Part shown: in pieces, positions 1 to 8,716 of the stretch
Layout of the letters: every line of letters starts with the position of its first letter
Position numbering within the stretch: position 1 is the stretch's first letter
From: an uncultured Prevotella sp.
GTDB taxonomy: Bacteria; Bacteroidota; Bacteroidia; Bacteroidales; Bacteroidaceae
DNA length: 47,011 bases
Assembly (NCBI GenBank): GCA_946540435.1
Contig: CAMNII010000016.1
Span: 1-47,011 of the forward strand
Reading direction: 5' to 3'
Notes under the pieces: model-generated
Told to the model about the DNA's origin: nothing
Seen by the model: the letters and a program-made list of their open reading frames with translations, nothing else
Database searches by the model: none
Made by a program: the position numbers and the translations under genes

Positions 1-53
1 AATATATACAGGGAATATCAAAGATAAAAGAAAAGTTTACCGGACAGCAATAG

Positions 54-1040
54 TTACTTTTGGTGTTTGTTTTCGAGCAGCAGGCGGTGTACGGCGATGG
101 CTTGTCGTCGGTTGTCCTGGTGTGAGTTGAGCTGTTGGTGGTAGTCGGTGAGGAGGTTGGCGTATTGTGTAGGCAGTCGCGGCGCGTCGTGGTTGTCGTA
201 GAGGAGGTGTACGGTGGTGTTGTCGTGGAGTGTGACGGTCTGGCGGCTGTGGTCGAGGAGTATGGTGGCTCCGTTGTCGTAGGTCAGTGTGGTTGTTTTT
301 TTGTTGATGCCTTTTGTCCAGTCGGTGATGAGGCTGACGTTTGGTTTGTCGGTTGTGCTGTGGAGTTGCAGTTGTGAGCTTATGGTGATGCCGTCGTTGT
401 TTTGTGTTTCGTGTCGTTGGCTGACGGTGTAGGTGTCGAGTGGTGTGATGGTGTCGACGACGCTGAGTTCGTTGACGGTGCTGTCGATGTAGCTTCCTCC
501 GAGTGTTTCGCGTCCTTTGTCGAGTATGCCGTTGTTGACGTATGGGTCGTAGAATTGGCATGTGATTTGTCGGAGTTTTCCGAGGTTGTAGTTTTGTTCT
601 GTTTCTTGCCGGTGTGTGTTGTACCAGAGGAGGTCGGCTGCGTATGCGGCGTGGAATGCGATATGCAGGGTGACGTTGTGTTCTTCGGCAATGTTGTAGA
701 GTTGTTGTAGCTGTGGTGTATGAAGTACGGCTGGTTTTTCGATGATGGTGTTGTATCCAGCGCTGAGTGCTTGTTGTGCGAGTTGGTAGTGGGTGTGTGG
801 TGGTGTGGCGATGAACATGATGTCGGCTTTTCTGCTTTGGAGGCATTGCCGTATGTCGGTGTATGCTGCTATGTTGTCTGTTTGGAGTTGTGTTTCTGCG
901 AGTTTGTGTCCTTCTGCGAGTTGTGTGTCGTTGATGTCGCAGATGGCGGTGAGCTGGAAGATGTTGCTGACGTGTTGGAGTGCCTGGATGTGTTGCCGGT
1001 AGATTACTCCGAGTCCGATGATTGCGATGTTGTGTTTCAT
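54..1040 (-). CDS. Gfo/Idh/MocA family oxidoreductase
   Basis: This 328-aa protein is a probable NAD(P)-dependent dehydrogenase or reductase of the Gfo/Idh/MocA family, usually cytoplasmic and acting on sugars or sugar-like compounds; the substrate is unknown. The N-terminus reads as a Rossmann fold (IAIIGLGVIYRQH), with the third glycine of the usual GxGxxG replaced by Tyr. The family EKP motif follows (IIEKPAVLH) after MFIATPPHTHY, and the C-terminal half fits the alpha/beta substrate domain. The same frame stays open far upstream, but the ATG at 1040 is where homology begins and it overlaps the stop of the ATPase gene in an ATGA, so translational coupling is likely. The coding strand is strikingly rich in A and C (many Gln, Thr, His and Asn codons). 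Family assignment is firm; specific function is not. Confidence 0.88.
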   Translation of the reverse strand: MKHNIAIIGLGVIYRQHIQALQHVSNIFQLTAICDINDTQLAEGHKLAETQLQTDNIAAYTDIRQCLQSRKADIMFIATPPHTHYQLAQQALSAGYNTIIEKPAVLHTPQLQQLYNIAEEHNVTLHIAFHAAYAADLLWYNTHRQETEQNYNLGKLRQITCQFYDPYVNNGILDKGRETLGGSYIDSTVNELSVVDTITPLDTYTVSQRHETQNNDGITISSQLQLHSTTDKPNVSLITDWTKGINKKTTTLTYDNGATILLDHSRQTVTLHDNTTVHLLYDNHDAPRLPTQYANLLTDYHQQLNSHQDNRRQAIAVHRLLLENKHQK

Positions 1041-3418
1041 TGTGGTGTGATGAATTGGTTGATGAATGGGTATACTCCGAGTTTGTTGACGAGTTGTTCG
1101 AGTTCTTGTCGTGTTTGGGCTGCTGCTTGTGTGTTGCCTGTGGTGAGTTGTGCGAGGTGTTGTGCTGCGAGTGCGAAGATGTGTCCTGCCTGGTATCCTG
1201 AGTTTTGTGCCTGCTGGTGTGCCTTTTGGGCATAGTCGAATGCTTCTTGGGTTTTTCCGAGTTGTGAGTAGGCTATTGACGCTGCTGCGTAGCATTTTCC
1301 GAGTTCTATGCTGTTGTCTTTGTTTGCTTCGGCAGCTTGCTGGAAGTATATGAGTGCTTGTTCTGGTTGTTCGAAGCAGTTTGCTTCGGTGAAGTTGGTG
1401 AGTAGTTTCCCTGTGTATGCTGCCATTCGGCTGTCGCGTATGAGGTCCATTGCTGAGCTGTAGACGACGCGTGCCTTGGCGTATTGTTTGCTGAACCGGT
1501 AGATGTGTCCTTTGATGCGTAGTGCTTCTACTTTGTCGGCTGCCGTTGGGTTGGCTGTGAGGAGTTGGTCGACTTGCTGGAGTGCTTCTTCGAAGTGTCC
1601 TTTGAGGTAGAGTAGGTCGGCGTATTTGAGTGCTGTCTGTATGTATACGTGTGGGGGTAGTGTGACGCGTATGAGTTCCATCTCTTCGATGAGTGCGGCG
1701 TAGCTTTTGATGGCTTGCTCGTAGTTTCCGAGGAGGTGTTGTATGTATGTGCAGAGGTATCTGTAGTTGTATGCGAATGTTCCGAGGGTGTTTAGGTCGA
1801 TGGGGTGGCTGTTGATGAGTGTTTCTGCCTGTCGTAGGTTTCCGAATCGTCGTTGGCAGATGATTTCGGAGATGACGGCGATGGTGCTGATGTGTGTGTC
1901 GGAATGAGTGATGTGTTGGCTGAGCAGTCCGTGCATTTCGTTCCAGTAGCCTCCGTTGGCGTATAGTTCGGTCTGTGCGAGGAGGGTGTCCCATACGGGT
2001 GGTATGAGTGCGGGCTCGCGCAGTAGGAGTTCTATGGTGTTGGCGAAATGTACGAAGTTCTGTCCTTTGCTGTCTTCGGCAGTGATGCTGAGAACGTTTG
2101 TGATGAGGTCGGTTTTTTCTTGTCTGGGCATGCAGTTCCAGATGTGTGAGCGTATGCTTTCGTCGAGTTTCCAGGTGTCGCTTCGTGTGTCGACGGGTAG
2201 TATGATTGATTTTTCGAGTAGTGTGGTCATTTCGTCGTAGTAGTGTGGCAGGTTTGCTCTCTGTAGCAGTTTCATGGCGAAGGTGCGGCTGAAGGCGTGT
2301 ACTGCCGCGAGTACTTTCACGGCGCTGTGCTGTTTGTCGGTGAGGTGTCGCAGGTAGCGGTCGATGATGACTTTTCCTCGTGTGCTGTAGAAGTTTCCCT
2401 GTTGTTCGTAGATTTCGCTGGTTAGTTTGTATCGATAGGTGTTGAACAGTGATTCGTAGACGTCGATGCACATGTCGAGGTAGAGTGGTACTCCTTTTGA
2501 GTTTCGTACGATGAAGTTGATGATGGCTTCGTCGTTGATGGGTGCCTGTTTGAGGAACCATCGTGCGTCGTCGTCGGAGAGGTTGTTGAGTCTGTGCTGG
2601 TTGAGTACTTTCTCCCATTCTGGGTCGGCTTGTTCCCATTTCAGTTTGTCGCGTGAGGCGATGACGAGTCTCATGGTTCCTGCAGCGAGGAATAGTTCGC
2701 GTAGCCACTCGTCGCATTCTACGGATGGTGTCTGTCCGTAGGTTCGTGCCAGGAGGCTTTCGTATGAGTCGAGGAAGAGAATGTGTATGGTACCTTCGAG
2801 TGCTGCCTGCTGTATGCATAGTCCGAGGTAGTAGGGTAGGCGTTCGAAGATTTCGAATTCGTTGAGTTGTGAGAGTTCGAGTACTTCTTCCTGATAGGTT
2901 ACTCGGAAACGGTGGTCTTTGATGGCGTTGATGGCGCTTCCGATCCATTTGAGTGGTATGGCCGCGTTGAGTGTGACGAGTGCGAGGATGTCGTTGACGT
3001 GCTCCAGTACGTTGCTTGATAGGTTCCACCGTTTGTCTTTGATGTCTTCGATGGTCATCTTTGTCTTTGCGCAGTAGAGTGTCATGGCATAGTCGAAGAG
3101 TGTGCAGTCGCCCTTGATGTAGTTGCGTATGGCAGTGAGGATGTTGATGGGGTTGGCATAGTCGTATGCGTCGAGGCTGAGGAATATGGGCACGACGTTG
3201 CAGGTGTCGTCCTTGTAGGCTTCAGTTGCTGCCAACAGTTCCTTGAGGAGTCTGCTTTTTCCGATTCCTCCTTTTCCGTAGTAGGTGATGACTTCGAGTG
3301 GTTTTGCTGCGATGTTCTGCAGGCTCTCGTCCAGCACGTGGCGTGGCTCCATGCGGTCGGTGAATATCTTCTGGGCGCGGAAGGCCGTTTCTTTCTTTGC
3401 GAACTTACTCTGTAGCAT
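1037..3418 (-). CDS. STAND-like P-loop ATPase with C-terminal TPR repeats
   Basis: A 793-aa protein with a Walker A motif GKGGIGKS (residues 48-55), a Walker B strand ILFLD (213-217) and a following IASRDKLKW segment resembling the sensor region of STAND/NACHT ATPases. After a helical middle part, roughly residues 500-790 are TPR-like helical pairs (for example YEQAIKSYAALIEEM, FEEALQQVDQLL, TQEAFDYAQKAHQQA). STAND proteins are switches that oligomerise when a sensor domain binds a signal; here the TPR part would be the sensor. Unlike antiphage Avs proteins there is no N-terminal effector domain, only about 45 residues before the P-loop. It is the first gene of a two-gene operon: a promoter lies at 3442-3472 and its stop overlaps the start of the oxidoreductase. 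A role as regulator or in defence is inference only. Confidence 0.82.
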   Translation of the reverse strand: MLQSKFAKKETAFRAQKIFTDRMEPRHVLDESLQNIAAKPLEVITYYGKGGIGKSRLLKELLAATEAYKDDTCNVVPIFLSLDAYDYANPINILTAIRNYIKGDCTLFDYAMTLYCAKTKMTIEDIKDKRWNLSSNVLEHVNDILALVTLNAAIPLKWIGSAINAIKDHRFRVTYQEEVLELSQLNEFEIFERLPYYLGLCIQQAALEGTIHILFLDSYESLLARTYGQTPSVECDEWLRELFLAAGTMRLVIASRDKLKWEQADPEWEKVLNQHRLNNLSDDDARWFLKQAPINDEAIINFIVRNSKGVPLYLDMCIDVYESLFNTYRYKLTSEIYEQQGNFYSTRGKVIIDRYLRHLTDKQHSAVKVLAAVHAFSRTFAMKLLQRANLPHYYDEMTTLLEKSIILPVDTRSDTWKLDESIRSHIWNCMPRQEKTDLITNVLSITAEDSKGQNFVHFANTIELLLREPALIPPVWDTLLAQTELYANGGYWNEMHGLLSQHITHSDTHISTIAVISEIICQRRFGNLRQAETLINSHPIDLNTLGTFAYNYRYLCTYIQHLLGNYEQAIKSYAALIEEMELIRVTLPPHVYIQTALKYADLLYLKGHFEEALQQVDQLLTANPTAADKVEALRIKGHIYRFSKQYAKARVVYSSAMDLIRDSRMAAYTGKLLTNFTEANCFEQPEQALIYFQQAAEANKDNSIELGKCYAAASIAYSQLGKTQEAFDYAQKAHQQAQNSGYQAGHIFALAAQHLAQLTTGNTQAAAQTRQELEQLVNKLGVYPFINQFITPQ

Positions 3419-3441
3419 ATCGTTTAGGGTTGAGACGGGGA

Positions 3442-3472
3442 CAAAGGTAATAAAATATTACATTCCGGCAAA
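3442..3472 (-). promoter_or_regulatory. Bacteroidetes-type promoter for the ATPase operon
   Basis: On the minus strand TTTTG (ending at 3469) is followed by 19 bases and TACCTTTG (3442-3449), matching the Bacteroidetes -33/-7 consensus. It lies about 25 bases upstream of the ATG at 3418 and is back to back with the plus-strand promoter at 3502-3531. Confidence 0.75.
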
Positions 3473-3501
3473 ATATATTTGAAAAAAAATATTGCAAAAC
3501 G

Positions 3502-3531
3502 TTGTGGTTCAGGAAAAAAGTCGTATCTTTG
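3502..3531 (+). promoter_or_regulatory. Bacteroidetes-type promoter for the Sel1/MORN cluster
   Basis: TTG (3502-3504), 19 bases, then TATCTTTG (3524-3531). Transcription would begin near 3537, which excludes the ATG at 3492 and supports the start at 3588 for the Sel1-like gene. Confidence 0.72.
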
Positions 3532-3587
3532 TGGCATCGTTAGTGTTTACCCCTCTAAAAGAATCCTGCTTTAAACCGTTGCTTGAT

Positions 3588-5183
3588 ATGCCAACTTCTC
3601 TCTGTATTACTCATGATGAGTTGTTTCTTCGTCGTTTCCGTGTGAAGGAGCGTGTTGCGCGTCTTACTTCGGCTGATGTCGAGTTGCTGCGTGTGTCGGC
3701 TGCTGCTGGTGATGCGTATGCTCAGTATGGCTTGGGCTGCTGGCTCTATTATATGGCTCCTTCTGCGGGTTCTATGGTTGAGGCGGAACGGTTGTTTCTG
3801 TCGTCGCGTGACGAGGTGGCTGATGCGCTGGCTTCGTATGCGCTGATGTGGCGTTATGGCGAGACTAAGGAGAACCGGATGGACTTGTCGAGGAGTGACG
3901 GTCTGCTGGCTGAAGCTTTGCGCCGTGGCAGTGAGCGTGCTGCTCAGCAGATGGCTCGCATCCGTATTTTCGGTTTGCATTGTGAGTCGGATGCTGCTGC
4001 TGTTGCCTTGGAGATAGAGGGGCGTCTGGCTGCTGTTGCCGACAGTGACCCGAACTGGCACACGCTGCTGGGCTATGCTTATGAGGCTCTGGGGCGTATG
4101 GAAGATGCGGCCGGTGAGTATGAGGTGTCTATTGGGCAGGGCGATGTGGACTGCTACTGCGACGAGGCTGCCATCTATCGTGAGCGTGGCAACATGGCTC
4201 TGTATGACAGTTTGATGGAGGAGGGTATCAGTAAGGGCAGTGCGGCCTGTTGCATCCACGGCGCCGATATGGATGAGGATGACTTCATGGCTTTGCCTGT
4301 TGACGAGCAACGGCAGCTGCATGATCAGATTGCCGGGCGTCTGGAGAGGGGCCTGTCGGCGGGCAGCGGCGTGTGTGCCTATTGCCTGTGGGTGAACTAC
4401 TATTATGGCACGCTGGGGTTCCCCGAGGACGAACTGAAGGCGACCTTATACTTGAAACGTGGTGCTCTGTTGGGCAGCGTCAACTGTATCGAACGCATCG
4501 CCATGCTCCACTTCGACCAGGAATGGCCGGAGCAGATGAGCCGCACCGAACGGTTCGAACTGTGGCTGCGCGCCGCCCGCTATTTGCCTGACGAGAGGGA
4601 AGCCCTTTACCATCTGAAATACGCCAACGACGAGACCTTCCTGTTGCGTCACAAAGAGGAACTGGAGAAATACTGGAAACCGTTGTGGGAGAAGCATGTT
4701 GGCGACGTGGGGCTTTCCGGTTCGACACCTAAGCGCAAGCCCAAGACAACCATCGACCCGATGGTCATCGTCATCTGGCCCACCGGACACCTTGACGTTG
4801 AGAAGGCCGATGTCTACCGGATGAAGTCGTATCGCGAGATGGGTCAGGCGCTCATCGGTGCCGACGGCCTGGATGCCGTTCGCAACACGCCTCTGCTGCG
4901 CACGATTGGCGAGGCAGCGGAACTCGACCAGCCGTTGGTGATGTACGTGGACCGCGATGCCCAGATGAAGGGACTGCCCGATAATGCCATCGGCACGTTG
5001 CTCTATGGCGGGGCAGAGGTACGCGGTCCCATCATCGTCTGTCTGGAAGACCGGCGTGGCGACTGCGTGAGCTTCACTACGTTAGAGGATCTGACGGCGA
5101 CCTACAACGAAATCAACAACCATAGCGGCGGACTGCTGATTATCAAGGACGACGACGATGGGCGTTTCGACGCATGGACATAA
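3588..5183 (+). CDS. Sel1-like repeat protein with C-terminal DUF3846-like domain
   Basis: A 531-aa protein from ATG 3588, chosen because the promoter at 3502-3531 lies downstream of the earlier in-frame ATG at 3492. Residues about 30-360 are Sel1/TPR-like alpha-helical repeats (AAAGDAYAQYGLGCWLYY, SVNCIERIAMLHF), a scaffold for protein contacts. The last 130 residues form a separate domain beginning around VIVIWPTGHLDVEKAD; its stretch VDRDAQMKGLPDNAIGTLLY and the following GPIIVCLED resemble DUF3846-type domains (tentative, from memory of the family pattern). There is no signal peptide, so it is probably cytoplasmic. It heads a plus-strand cluster and overlaps the next gene by 10 bases. The codon usage shifts from T-rich in the first half to C/G-rich in the second. 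Confidence 0.75.
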   Translation: MPTSLCITHDELFLRRFRVKERVARLTSADVELLRVSAAAGDAYAQYGLGCWLYYMAPSAGSMVEAERLFLSSRDEVADALASYALMWRYGETKENRMDLSRSDGLLAEALRRGSERAAQQMARIRIFGLHCESDAAAVALEIEGRLAAVADSDPNWHTLLGYAYEALGRMEDAAGEYEVSIGQGDVDCYCDEAAIYRERGNMALYDSLMEEGISKGSAACCIHGADMDEDDFMALPVDEQRQLHDQIAGRLERGLSAGSGVCAYCLWVNYYYGTLGFPEDELKATLYLKRGALLGSVNCIERIAMLHFDQEWPEQMSRTERFELWLRAARYLPDEREALYHLKYANDETFLLRHKEELEKYWKPLWEKHVGDVGLSGSTPKRKPKTTIDPMVIVIWPTGHLDVEKADVYRMKSYREMGQALIGADGLDAVRNTPLLRTIGEAAELDQPLVMYVDRDAQMKGLPDNAIGTLLYGGAEVRGPIIVCLEDRRGDCVSFTTLEDLTATYNEINNHSGGLLIIKDDDDGRFDAWT

Positions 5184-5812
5184 GTAATCTTACAAAAAAA
5201 GACATATTGGCAATGGGACTGTTTAGGAAGACAATGGCGCAACGTGTCGTCAGATTAGTCAGGACGATGCGCAAGAACGCTGAGAACATGCGGATGTGGA
5301 AGAATATTCCGCTGGCCCGTGAGAGTGTGGAACTGCTGCGTGCCATCGACGACCCCAAGGAGACACCCATGGCCAAGGCGATGGCCTGCAGGGCTATCAT
5401 AGACCTGTTGCCGGAATATGACGTGCCCCGGCTGGTGCTCGGCATCCTGCGCTATCAGCTGGAGCTGGTGCAGCTCTCCGAAGAACACGATGCTGAGCGC
5501 TATCCCACGGAGGAAGAGGTGAAGGCTGATATCCAACGGCTGGAAGACTATCTCGACGTGGAGCACGTGAGTAGCAGTGAGTTTCAGCAGCGCTACCAGC
5601 GCCACTTGAAGGCTGACCCTATTGAGCGCACCCCGGAGTGGGAGGCGATTTACTGTGAAGTGGAGCAGGAGTGCGACCGCCGTCTGAAAGGCACGCCGCG
5701 CGGCATGGGTTTCTGCTTTCCCTATTGGAGCATGCGTCGAGAGGTGCTTGCCGAGCACGGCATAGCGTGGCGTTCGCCCCACGAGATGAATCCGCATGTG
5801 TTGTTTGATTAG
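5174..5812 (+). CDS. Uncharacterised helical protein of the Sel1/MORN cluster
   Basis: A 212-aa protein I do not recognise. It has no signal peptide or membrane segment. The N-terminal 35 residues are basic (KKDILAMGLFRKTMAQRVVR), the middle is leucine-rich and helical (AIIDLLPEYDVPRLVLGILR, YQLELVQLSEEHDAERYP), and the C-terminus is aromatic and proline-bearing (GMGFCFPYWSMRREVL). The start at 5174 lies within the last ten bases of the Sel1-like gene, so the two are probably translationally coupled and their products may work together. A 90-base gap with no clear promoter separates it from the next gene. Base composition matches its neighbours on both sides. Reality of the gene is supported by the coupling and by the length of the frame. 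Confidence 0.7.
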   Translation: MDISNLTKKDILAMGLFRKTMAQRVVRLVRTMRKNAENMRMWKNIPLARESVELLRAIDDPKETPMAKAMACRAIIDLLPEYDVPRLVLGILRYQLELVQLSEEHDAERYPTEEEVKADIQRLEDYLDVEHVSSSEFQQRYQRHLKADPIERTPEWEAIYCEVEQECDRRLKGTPRGMGFCFPYWSMRREVLAEHGIAWRSPHEMNPHVLFD

Positions 5813-5902
5813 AAGTATAGCGCTATTATAGAAAAGGATATAAGCAAAGATTTCTCGTTTTTTTTAAGCAAAAACATCAAGATACAAAAACCTGACATAT
5901 TT

Positions 5903-7501
5903 ATGGCAACAGCAGTTTATATTAATGTATATAGCAGTCATCTCGACCGTGGAGCAACGGTGAGCAGCACGCCCCGTGAGCATTATGAGGTTGACGAGAA
6001 ACAAATCATGGTGGGGAAGCCGCTGCCCCAATGGCCCGTCGCGGGTGGTGCCCCCGTGGTGAAAGCCTACGACGGGAACCAGCTCACACTCGAGCGACTC
6101 GGGAAGACCTTCGTGCTCCGGGCGGGCGATGAACAGGAGATAGACGACAGCGAGCACGCTGTGGGCATGGGCGTCATCAGCCGCACCTACTGCTGCGTGA
6201 AACTCGTCAGTGCGGAACTCCTCTATAAAGGCAGCTGGCAGCAGGGCAGCACCATCCTGCAGAAGCTCGAGGGTCCCATCGGCGAGGGAGAAGTCTTCTA
6301 CCCCAATGGCGACCATTTCAAGGGCTACTTCCACCTGAGCTATGCCCACATCAACGGACCGGCCCATGCTGCCGAAGGCCGTTATGAGTTTGCCGACGGT
6401 TCCTACATCGAGGATGCGTGGATACATACCTCGGATGACAAAGACCCCATGCACTGGGGCTTGCACGGCGTGTTCCGCATCCATCATCCTGAGGGTCCTG
6501 ACAGCATCGCCATGTTCCTGCACGGCGGCAGGCGCTATGGCTTCGAGCTGTTCCTGCCCGATGCATCCTGGGAAAAGCCGAGGGTCAGAGAGTGGTATGG
6601 CGGCGGCAGCGTCGTTCGCTATTGCGGCCCCGGCGAGTTGTTCCATTATGAGGTCGTCGACTATCAGGTGGACGAGACGGGCAAGTCCGGTTTCACCACA
6701 CTGCGGCTGACGCTCCGCGACGGCGAGGATGTCTACCGGGTGGAACAGTATGGCGGGAAGTATGAGAAGAATAATTATGACAACAGTATCTACGAACCAT
6801 CAACTCGTGTCATCCTCCATCTGCCCAATGGCGACAGCCTCGACCATTATGGCGACGATGTGCGCGAGATGAAACCCTTCGACGGCTATGTGGACTACCA
6901 TGACGCCAAGACGGGCAAATGGCGGACGGAGCGCTGGGAGAACGGCGTGCTGGCTGACGACCAGGAGTGGAAGTACGATGTTCGGGCTGCCAAGGAGACG
7001 ACCCTGCCCGAGCCGACAGGTGTGGAAAGTCAGATGAAGGCCCTCGTGTGGGCAGACGGCCATATCGAGTACAACGACAAGGAGTGGACCTATGACGGCG
7101 AGGTGAAATACGGCAGACCCGACGGACAGGGTGTGCTCGTGGGCGACAGTTATCACGGGAACCGCCGCTACGAGGGTGAGTTTGCCAATGGTGTCTACGT
7201 CAGCACCGAGGAACAGTATGACGGTGAGATTACGCTGCACGTCAAGAGCGGTGAGAACGGTAGCTACGAAGAGTATGACATCGTAGCCAAGCGCGGACGA
7301 CTCAATATCCGGGGCTTCTGGAACTATGAGATTACGAGTGTCAAGGCCGACAGCATTACCATCGAGTTCTACGAAGAGAAATACGTCGTGCGCCCCGGCG
7401 AGCCGCTGCATCTCTATAACGAGATTGAAGGCCGTGAGTGGAGCGACGGTTGCGTATACGACAGCGACGAGTACACGCTCGACATCACCTGGAAGGAATA
7501 A
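5903..7501 (+). CDS. Large MORN-repeat protein
   Basis: A 532-aa cytoplasmic protein (no signal peptide) with MORN-type beta-hairpin motifs, GxGxxxxxxGxxYxGxF-like. Examples are IGEGEVFYPNGDHFKGYFH (around residue 130), a degenerate AEGRYEFADGSYIEDAW soon after, and DGQGVLVGDSYHGNRRYEGE near residue 420. MORN repeats serve as protein or lipid contact surfaces in eukaryotes and as parts of bacterial effectors or scaffolds; no catalytic domain is evident here. The remaining beta-rich segments (around VRPGEPLHLYNEIEG) may be further degenerate repeats. It is followed after 36 bases by a small membrane protein gene and then by a second, shorter MORN gene, which suggests an expanded family within one cluster. 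Function unknown. Confidence 0.74.
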   Translation: MATAVYINVYSSHLDRGATVSSTPREHYEVDEKQIMVGKPLPQWPVAGGAPVVKAYDGNQLTLERLGKTFVLRAGDEQEIDDSEHAVGMGVISRTYCCVKLVSAELLYKGSWQQGSTILQKLEGPIGEGEVFYPNGDHFKGYFHLSYAHINGPAHAAEGRYEFADGSYIEDAWIHTSDDKDPMHWGLHGVFRIHHPEGPDSIAMFLHGGRRYGFELFLPDASWEKPRVREWYGGGSVVRYCGPGELFHYEVVDYQVDETGKSGFTTLRLTLRDGEDVYRVEQYGGKYEKNNYDNSIYEPSTRVILHLPNGDSLDHYGDDVREMKPFDGYVDYHDAKTGKWRTERWENGVLADDQEWKYDVRAAKETTLPEPTGVESQMKALVWADGHIEYNDKEWTYDGEVKYGRPDGQGVLVGDSYHGNRRYEGEFANGVYVSTEEQYDGEITLHVKSGENGSYEEYDIVAKRGRLNIRGFWNYEITSVKADSITIEFYEEKYVVRPGEPLHLYNEIEGREWSDGCVYDSDEYTLDITWKE

Positions 7502-7537
7502 GAATGTATTGTAGTAACAGTTTTTGAAGCAAAGACG

Positions 7538-8161
7538 ATGAAAAAAAATGTTTTTTCAAAATGTTTGTTGATTTTAGTTATTGTAGCAATAATAGTCGGT
7601 GTTTGTGTGTATAGACAGCACGGAAAGAAGGTCAATGAACGTAAATTGGAAGCACGTTTTGACAGATTTATGTGTTATTATTATCCTTATATTAAAGATA
7701 TCTCAAACGCTGCTAATGTATATACACGAATGAAAATTAGTTTGATGCATGATTATTATGAAAACAAGAAAGGTAGATACATTCATGAGACCGTTAATTT
7801 TTACGATGGAGGTTCTTTTTCTTTAAAAGATGAGTTTATGATATTTCGTTTCCTTGAAAAGTCGAAATGGATAGACATCTGTAAAGCTTTTGAACCAATA
7901 AAGTCAGCTCCTTCATCAAGGGATGATGAGAAACTTTCTTGTATGCGAATCCTTTATTCATTGAGTGAATTACTGGAAGTCGATATTTATGAAGATGAAT
8001 GCGAAGAGTATGATGTAATAGAAAAGAAACAGGATTTACTTGATAGTTTAAACATTGTGATTCAAAGTAATTTTCATAGCCTAAAAAAATATAAGACGTC
8101 AAAAGCCAAAATTGATTTGAATTATATCAGTGAGGATGAATATGATTTGAAAAACTATTAA
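7538..8161 (+). CDS. Small AT-rich single-pass membrane protein, unknown
   Basis: A 207-aa protein with one clear N-terminal membrane segment (CLLILVIVAIIVGVCVY, about residues 9-25) after a short basic start, so the rest is probably outside the inner membrane. The remaining 180 residues are rich in Lys, Asp, Glu and Tyr and show no motif I recognise. The gene is conspicuously AT-rich (many AAA, GAT, ATT and TTT codons) compared with the GC-richer MORN genes on both sides, which suggests a separate origin or insertion into the cluster. It starts 36 bases after the large MORN gene and ends 90 bases before the small one. The frame is long and free of strong alternatives, so it is likely real. 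Confidence 0.68.
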   Translation: MKKNVFSKCLLILVIVAIIVGVCVYRQHGKKVNERKLEARFDRFMCYYYPYIKDISNAANVYTRMKISLMHDYYENKKGRYIHETVNFYDGGSFSLKDEFMIFRFLEKSKWIDICKAFEPIKSAPSSRDDEKLSCMRILYSLSELLEVDIYEDECEEYDVIEKKQDLLDSLNIVIQSNFHSLKKYKTSKAKIDLNYISEDEYDLKNY

Positions 8162-8251
8162 TTATTAATTAACATCCGCTTTTTTAGTAATCAAGATAAG
8201 GTTTTTTAAAATCTATTTGAAGAGTTTTAATCATATCAAAGAGAACTAACA

Positions 8252-8716
8252 ATGAGTCAACAAAAGAAAATCATCAAGTGTATCTACACCGGCGAGGTCG
8301 ACGAGAACGGACTGCCTCACGGGAAAGGAGAAATGCGATATGTCGTTGAGCCGAAGGCCGACAGCACCATCAAGGGCCTGGGCGACCTGCGCTACAGCGG
8401 CGAGTTCTGCCATGGCATCCGCCAGGGTGAGGGCGACCTGCACGGGCTGGGACTGATCAATAATCCTGTCAGTGAGTATGAATGGTATGCCGAAGGCGAC
8501 TACGACAGCTGCGGACGCTTCCTTGGCTCTGCTCATTCACCCGGTTCGTGGCAGCGCTTCATTGCTTGCTGGTATCCGCGCTTCGAGGGTACGTGGAAAG
8601 ACGACATGCCCCTGACGTCGCGATGGGGAAAAGAAATAGGAGCCGATGACAAGGCCACAGCACAACAGACCACCCGGGAAGCCGTCGGCAGCCTGCCGCA
8701 GGAGGTGGAGCCATGA
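8252..8716 (+). CDS. Short MORN-repeat protein
   Basis: A 154-aa protein with at least two MORN-like motifs in the first 70 residues (YTGEVDENGLPHGKGEMRY, YSGEFCHGIRQGEGDLHG) and a third, weaker one around YEWYAEGDYDSCGRF, ending in a short tail rich in Ala, Gln and Thr. There is no signal peptide. It probably acts as a binding surface, perhaps a partner of the larger MORN protein in the same cluster. Its TGA stop overlaps the ATG of the following DUF1963 gene (ATGA at 8713-8716), so the two are probably translationally coupled. The 90 bases upstream are AT-rich and hold no convincing TAnnTTTG box, so it may be read through from upstream. Confidence 0.75.
   Translation: MSQQKKIIKCIYTGEVDENGLPHGKGEMRYVVEPKADSTIKGLGDLRYSGEFCHGIRQGEGDLHGLGLINNPVSEYEWYAEGDYDSCGRFLGSAHSPGSWQRFIACWYPRFEGTWKDDMPLTSRWGKEIGADDKATAQQTTREAVGSLPQEVEP

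Noticed and set aside
54..3029. A 991-codon open frame on the minus strand
   Set aside because: Only its last 328 codons (54-1040) resemble a protein family; the upstream part is Arg/Thr/His-rich and lies out of frame within the ATPase gene, an effect of A/C-rich coding DNA.
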